Source: B1 sp044370475 (GTDB lineage Bacteria > Bacteroidota > Bacteroidia > UKL13-3). From it: a stretch of 7,996 nucleotides of DNA. This document shows, piece by piece, positions 5,449 to 7,996 of the stretch. The position numbers and the translations under genes were made by a program. The DNA lies in NCBI GenBank assembly GCA_044370475.1, contig JBILVK010000124.1, positions 1 to 7,996 on the forward strand, read 5' to 3'. Below the pieces are notes generated by a model. That model worked only from the letters and a program-made list of their open reading frames with translations. It was not told where the DNA came from and did not search any database. How positions within the stretch are numbered: position 1 is the first letter of the stretch; the number at the start of each line of letters is the position of its first letter.

Positions 5449-6342
5449 ATGAAAATATCTCATTGGATTAAAGCCTTCCGTTTGCGCACCCTTTTCTTGT
5501 CGCTCTCCTGCATTTGGGCTGGCATTTTGTGCATCTCCACGGAACAAGAAATACATCCAATTATTTCGTGGTTAAATGTACTAACCGCCCTCTTTCTTCA
5601 AATTCTATCAAACCTTGCCAACGACTACGGCGACAGTGTTCACGGGGCAGATAGTGATGAAAGAAAAGGTCCAAAAAGAATGGTTCAAGCCGGATTTATT
5701 AGCGCAAAAAACATGAAACTTGCTATGCTTATTGCAGCTATACTTTCTTTGGTTAGCGGCTCATGCCTACTTTATTTTGCTATGCCTATCATTGGAACCG
5801 CAGCTACCGCCACCCTTTTTGCGGTTGGCATTCTTGCCATACTTGCAGCCATAGCCTATACCAATGGCAAAAGACCTTACGGGTATGCGGGCTTAGGAGA
5901 TATTAGCGTATTCATATTCTTTGGTTTTGTTGCCGTAATGGGCACACAATATTTACAAACTGCCAGTGCATCCTTAAACGCCATTTACCTCTCCATTGCC
6001 TACGGAGGCTTGTCGGTTGGGGTACTTAACCTCAATAACATGCGCGACATTGAGTCGGATCAAACCGCTGGAAAAAAAAGCATTCCTGTACGCCTTGGCT
6101 TGTCTAAAGCACAAACTTACCACAGCATTGTATTGGCCATTTCTTTTTTCGGTCTGAACCAATTCTTGCGCCAAATAAATCTTCCTGCGGAGTTTACAAC
6201 GTTTCCCATTGCAGGCATCTATTTATGGAATATGATTGCTGCCCAAAAAGCCAAAGACTACCAGAGTTTCGACCCCCTGCTAAAATGGTTATCTCTTAGC
6301 ACTTTGCTTATTACCTTCATTATTTATTTTGGACTAAAATGA
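5449..6342 (+). CDS. menA: MenA, 1,4-dihydroxy-2-naphthoate polyprenyltransferase
   Basis: MenA joins a polyprenyl chain to 1,4-dihydroxy-2-naphthoate, giving demethylmenaquinone; it is an integral membrane enzyme of the UbiA superfamily. The 297-residue product has several hydrophobic helices and both UbiA aspartate motifs: NLANDYGD at 55-62 with GADSDERKGP following, and NNMRDIESD at 196-204 with AGKKS following. The latter pattern is specific for MenA-type enzymes. MKISHWIKAFRLRTL is a typical MenA N-terminus, so the ATG at 5449 is chosen. The frame is open a further 34 codons upstream (to 5347), but that stretch is antisense to the ClC 5' end and has no family counterpart. Its TGA overlaps the menC ATG (ATGA), so the two are translationally coupled. 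It heads the visible menA-menC-sensor operon. Confidence 0.96.
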   Translation: MKISHWIKAFRLRTLFLSLSCIWAGILCISTEQEIHPIISWLNVLTALFLQILSNLANDYGDSVHGADSDERKGPKRMVQAGFISAKNMKLAMLIAAILSLVSGSCLLYFAMPIIGTAATATLFAVGILAILAAIAYTNGKRPYGYAGLGDISVFIFFGFVAVMGTQYLQTASASLNAIYLSIAYGGLSVGVLNLNNMRDIESDQTAGKKSIPVRLGLSKAQTYHSIVLAISFFGLNQFLRQINLPAEFTTFPIAGIYLWNMIAAQKAKDYQSFDPLLKWLSLSTLLITFIIYFGLK

Positions 6343-7391
6343 AAGGACCCGTATTTGCATATCTAAAACGCGATTTAGCATTTTCTTTTGAAGCCAAAAC
6401 GAGTCGCGGAGCCATTAGCACCCACCAATCTTTTTTGGTGTATGCAAAGAACTTAAACGGAAAAATAGGCTGGGGAGAAGCCGCGCCCCTCAAAGGATTG
6501 AGCATAGATTACCTACCTCAATTTGAAGAACAACTGTCGGCATTTTTGCAATTACTCAACGAAGGAATTTCCTTCAAAGAACTCCCTTTGCAAGAATTTC
6601 CTTCCATCCAATTTGCCATTGAAACAGCCTTACTCGATTTGGAAAATGGAGGTACACAAACCTTGTTTCCTTCACCATTTTTAAGCGGAAATCCAATTGC
6701 CATTAACGGCCTTGTTTGGATGGCAGAATTAGACCATATGTACCAAGAAGCCATTAGCAAAGCACAACAAGGTTACGATTGCATTAAGTTTAAAATTGGC
6801 GCACATGATCATGATGCAGAATGTAGGTTATTGGAAAAATTTAGGAATTCATTTTCTGCCAATCAGGTACAAATTAGACTCGATGCCAACGGCGCTTTTA
6901 AACCTAACGAGGCCTTGGATCAGCTCAAAGATTTTAGCAAGTTTACCATACACTCCATTGAACAACCCATTGCTGCTAAACAAACGGAACGCATGCAAGA
7001 AATATGCGCCAAAAGCAGTATTCCTGTAGCACTAGACGAAGAGCTTATAGGCATAAATGTGCATCAACAAGGAGCTGCATTACTTAAATTGGTTCGGCCC
7101 AAATTTATTATTCTTAAACCTACATTACTTGGTGGCTTAGCTTGCAGTGATTCATGGATAAAAGAAGCACAAAAATTGGATATTGATTGGTGGGCAACCT
7201 CTGCTTTAGAATCCAATATTGGCTTAAATGCCATAGCACAATGGTGTGCCATTAAGAACAATAAATTGCCGCAAGGACTTGGCACTGGGGCTCTTTACAA
7301 AAACAATATTCCTTCGCCATTATTGGCCGAAAAGGGTAAATTGCAATATCTTGTAGAAAAGAAATGGAATTTTCCTATCATTGAGACTTAG
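6339..7391 (+). CDS. menC: MenC, O-succinylbenzoate synthase (enolase superfamily)
   Basis: MenC dehydrates SHCHC to 2-succinylbenzoate in menaquinone synthesis; it is a cytoplasmic, Mg2+-dependent enzyme. The 350-residue protein has the N-terminal capping domain (about 1-115, with the GWGEAAPL specificity loop at 44-51) and the enolase-superfamily barrel. The visible active-site residues are K150 and K152 (KFKIG), metal ligands D182 (LDANGAF), E208 (IEQP) and D233 (LDEEL), and the second catalytic lysine K260 (ILKP), followed by LLGG. All six are present, so the enzyme should be active. Related dipeptide epimerases share this layout, but adjacency to menA makes OSBS by far the likelier function. 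The ATG at 6339 overlaps the menA stop by 4 bp. The downstream gene starts 3 bp after the TAG. Confidence 0.94.
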   Translation: MKGPVFAYLKRDLAFSFEAKTSRGAISTHQSFLVYAKNLNGKIGWGEAAPLKGLSIDYLPQFEEQLSAFLQLLNEGISFKELPLQEFPSIQFAIETALLDLENGGTQTLFPSPFLSGNPIAINGLVWMAELDHMYQEAISKAQQGYDCIKFKIGAHDHDAECRLLEKFRNSFSANQVQIRLDANGAFKPNEALDQLKDFSKFTIHSIEQPIAAKQTERMQEICAKSSIPVALDEELIGINVHQQGAALLKLVRPKFIILKPTLLGGLACSDSWIKEAQKLDIDWWATSALESNIGLNAIAQWCAIKNNKLPQGLGTGALYKNNIPSPLLAEKGKLQYLVEKKWNFPIIET

Positions 7392-7394
7392 GGG

Positions 7395-7996
7395 ATGAAC
7401 AAACAAAAGAACATTTTATACTGGCTTATTTGCTTAGATATTGCGGTAAGTTCGTTTACTTTACTACTTGGGTTCTTCTTGGGCTCTTCATTGATAAATT
7501 TGTTAAATCTTATCCCAATTGTTGTAAACCTATATTGCTTGTATTTAACCCGAAATGACAAATTACATCTGGCCACATACATTTCTATTCTTTCGATAAC
7601 ATTAAGCATTTATCTAATAGATACAGAATTACAAGATAACTTAGGCACGTATTTGATGTACTTTCCTGTAATCATTGGCATATACTTGTTTGATGCTTTA
7701 GGTACAAGAAGTATTAGAACCATAGGATTAAGTGCAATTCTCATCAGTGTTTTGTTGGTTAATTTTGGCCTCTCGCCTCAGCTAATTTTCAATGAAATTG
7801 CAAGTCAATATGGAAGCCAGCAGGTATTAAATTACAATATTTTTATATCGGTTATTACTAGTATTATCGCACTTAATTTATTTAGCAAAATAAGAAAAGA
7901 AGCAGAGTCTGAATTGCAAATGAATCAGGCCAATAATTTAGCACTGTTAGAGAATTCTAATGATGCCATATGGTCTGTAGGTACCGATTTTAAAGT
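7395..7996 (+). CDS. membrane-anchored PAS sensor protein, probably a histidine kinase, N-terminal part
   Basis: An open frame starts at ATG 7395, preceded by GGGG at 7391-7394, and runs off the right edge (200 complete codons). It begins MNKQKNILYWLICLDIAVSS and has about six hydrophobic segments (roughly 9-29, 33-52, 57-76, 86-101, 108-125 and 147-163). A charged helical linker follows (KIRKEAESELQMNQAN, 165-180), then ALLENSNDAIWSVGTDFK, which is the typical first helix and strand of a PAS domain. This order (multi-TM input, coiled-coil linker, PAS) is characteristic of Bacteroidota hybrid or simple histidine kinases, but could also end in another output domain; the catalytic part lies outside the window. 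With 3 bp after menC and no terminator or promoter between, it is in the same operon as menA and menC. Confidence 0.82.
   Translation, partial: MNKQKNILYWLICLDIAVSSFTLLLGFFLGSSLINLLNLIPIVVNLYCLYLTRNDKLHLATYISILSITLSIYLIDTELQDNLGTYLMYFPVIIGIYLFDALGTRSIRTIGLSAILISVLLVNFGLSPQLIFNEIASQYGSQQVLNYNIFISVITSIIALNLFSKIRKEAESELQMNQANNLALLENSNDAIWSVGTDFK

Noticed and set aside
1..7996. CRISPR array, insertion sequence, tRNA/rRNA, attachment site or defence operon
   Set aside because: No regularly spaced direct repeats, transposase-like frames, terminal inverted repeats or structural RNA sequences were seen on either strand.

Overview
The window looks like chromosomal DNA from a member of the Bacteroidota (Flavobacteriia/Cytophagia/Chitinophagia-like). 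The DNA is AT-rich. The class I PurE, the MenA and MenC proteins and the ClC channel resemble Bacteroidota homologues. Recognisable Shine-Dalgarno sequences are nearly absent, and several genes are preceded by a Bacteroidota-type -7 promoter box (TAnnTTTG, or a shortened TAATTTG). This placement is inferred from sequence features only; no search was run.

Layout, left to right. The 5' end of rsmI (16S rRNA C1402 2'-O-methyltransferase) runs off the left edge on the minus strand. Divergent from it is an FkbM-family methyltransferase. Convergent with that comes a minus-strand block: a DedA/VTT membrane protein, purE, and a small acidic-tailed protein of unknown function, with a strong intrinsic terminator lying between the unknown gene and purE. 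Next, on the plus strand, is a decayed DUF486 (small DMT-like membrane protein) gene with two in-frame TAA codons, then a single-domain response regulator. The response regulator overlaps tail-to-tail with a large minus-strand ClC chloride channel carrying two CBS domains. Divergent from ClC, only 12 bp away, starts a plus-strand operon: menA, menC (ATGA overlap) and a membrane-anchored PAS sensor protein that is cut by the right edge.

How the genes relate. menA (prenylation of DHNA) and menC (O-succinylbenzoate synthase) are two steps of menaquinone synthesis and are almost certainly co-transcribed. The sensor gene 3 bp downstream shares their transcript as far as the window shows, which raises the possibility of a link between quinone status and signalling. 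The other genes are mostly housekeeping or membrane genes in short, independent units. I see no mobile element, CRISPR array, tRNA, rRNA or defence island, and no convincing candidate for a wholly new system. The most notable points are the DUF486 pseudogene, the terminator immediately upstream of purE, the repeated short -7-like boxes close to start codons, the very tight ClC/menA divergent start region, and the sensor gene appended to the men operon.
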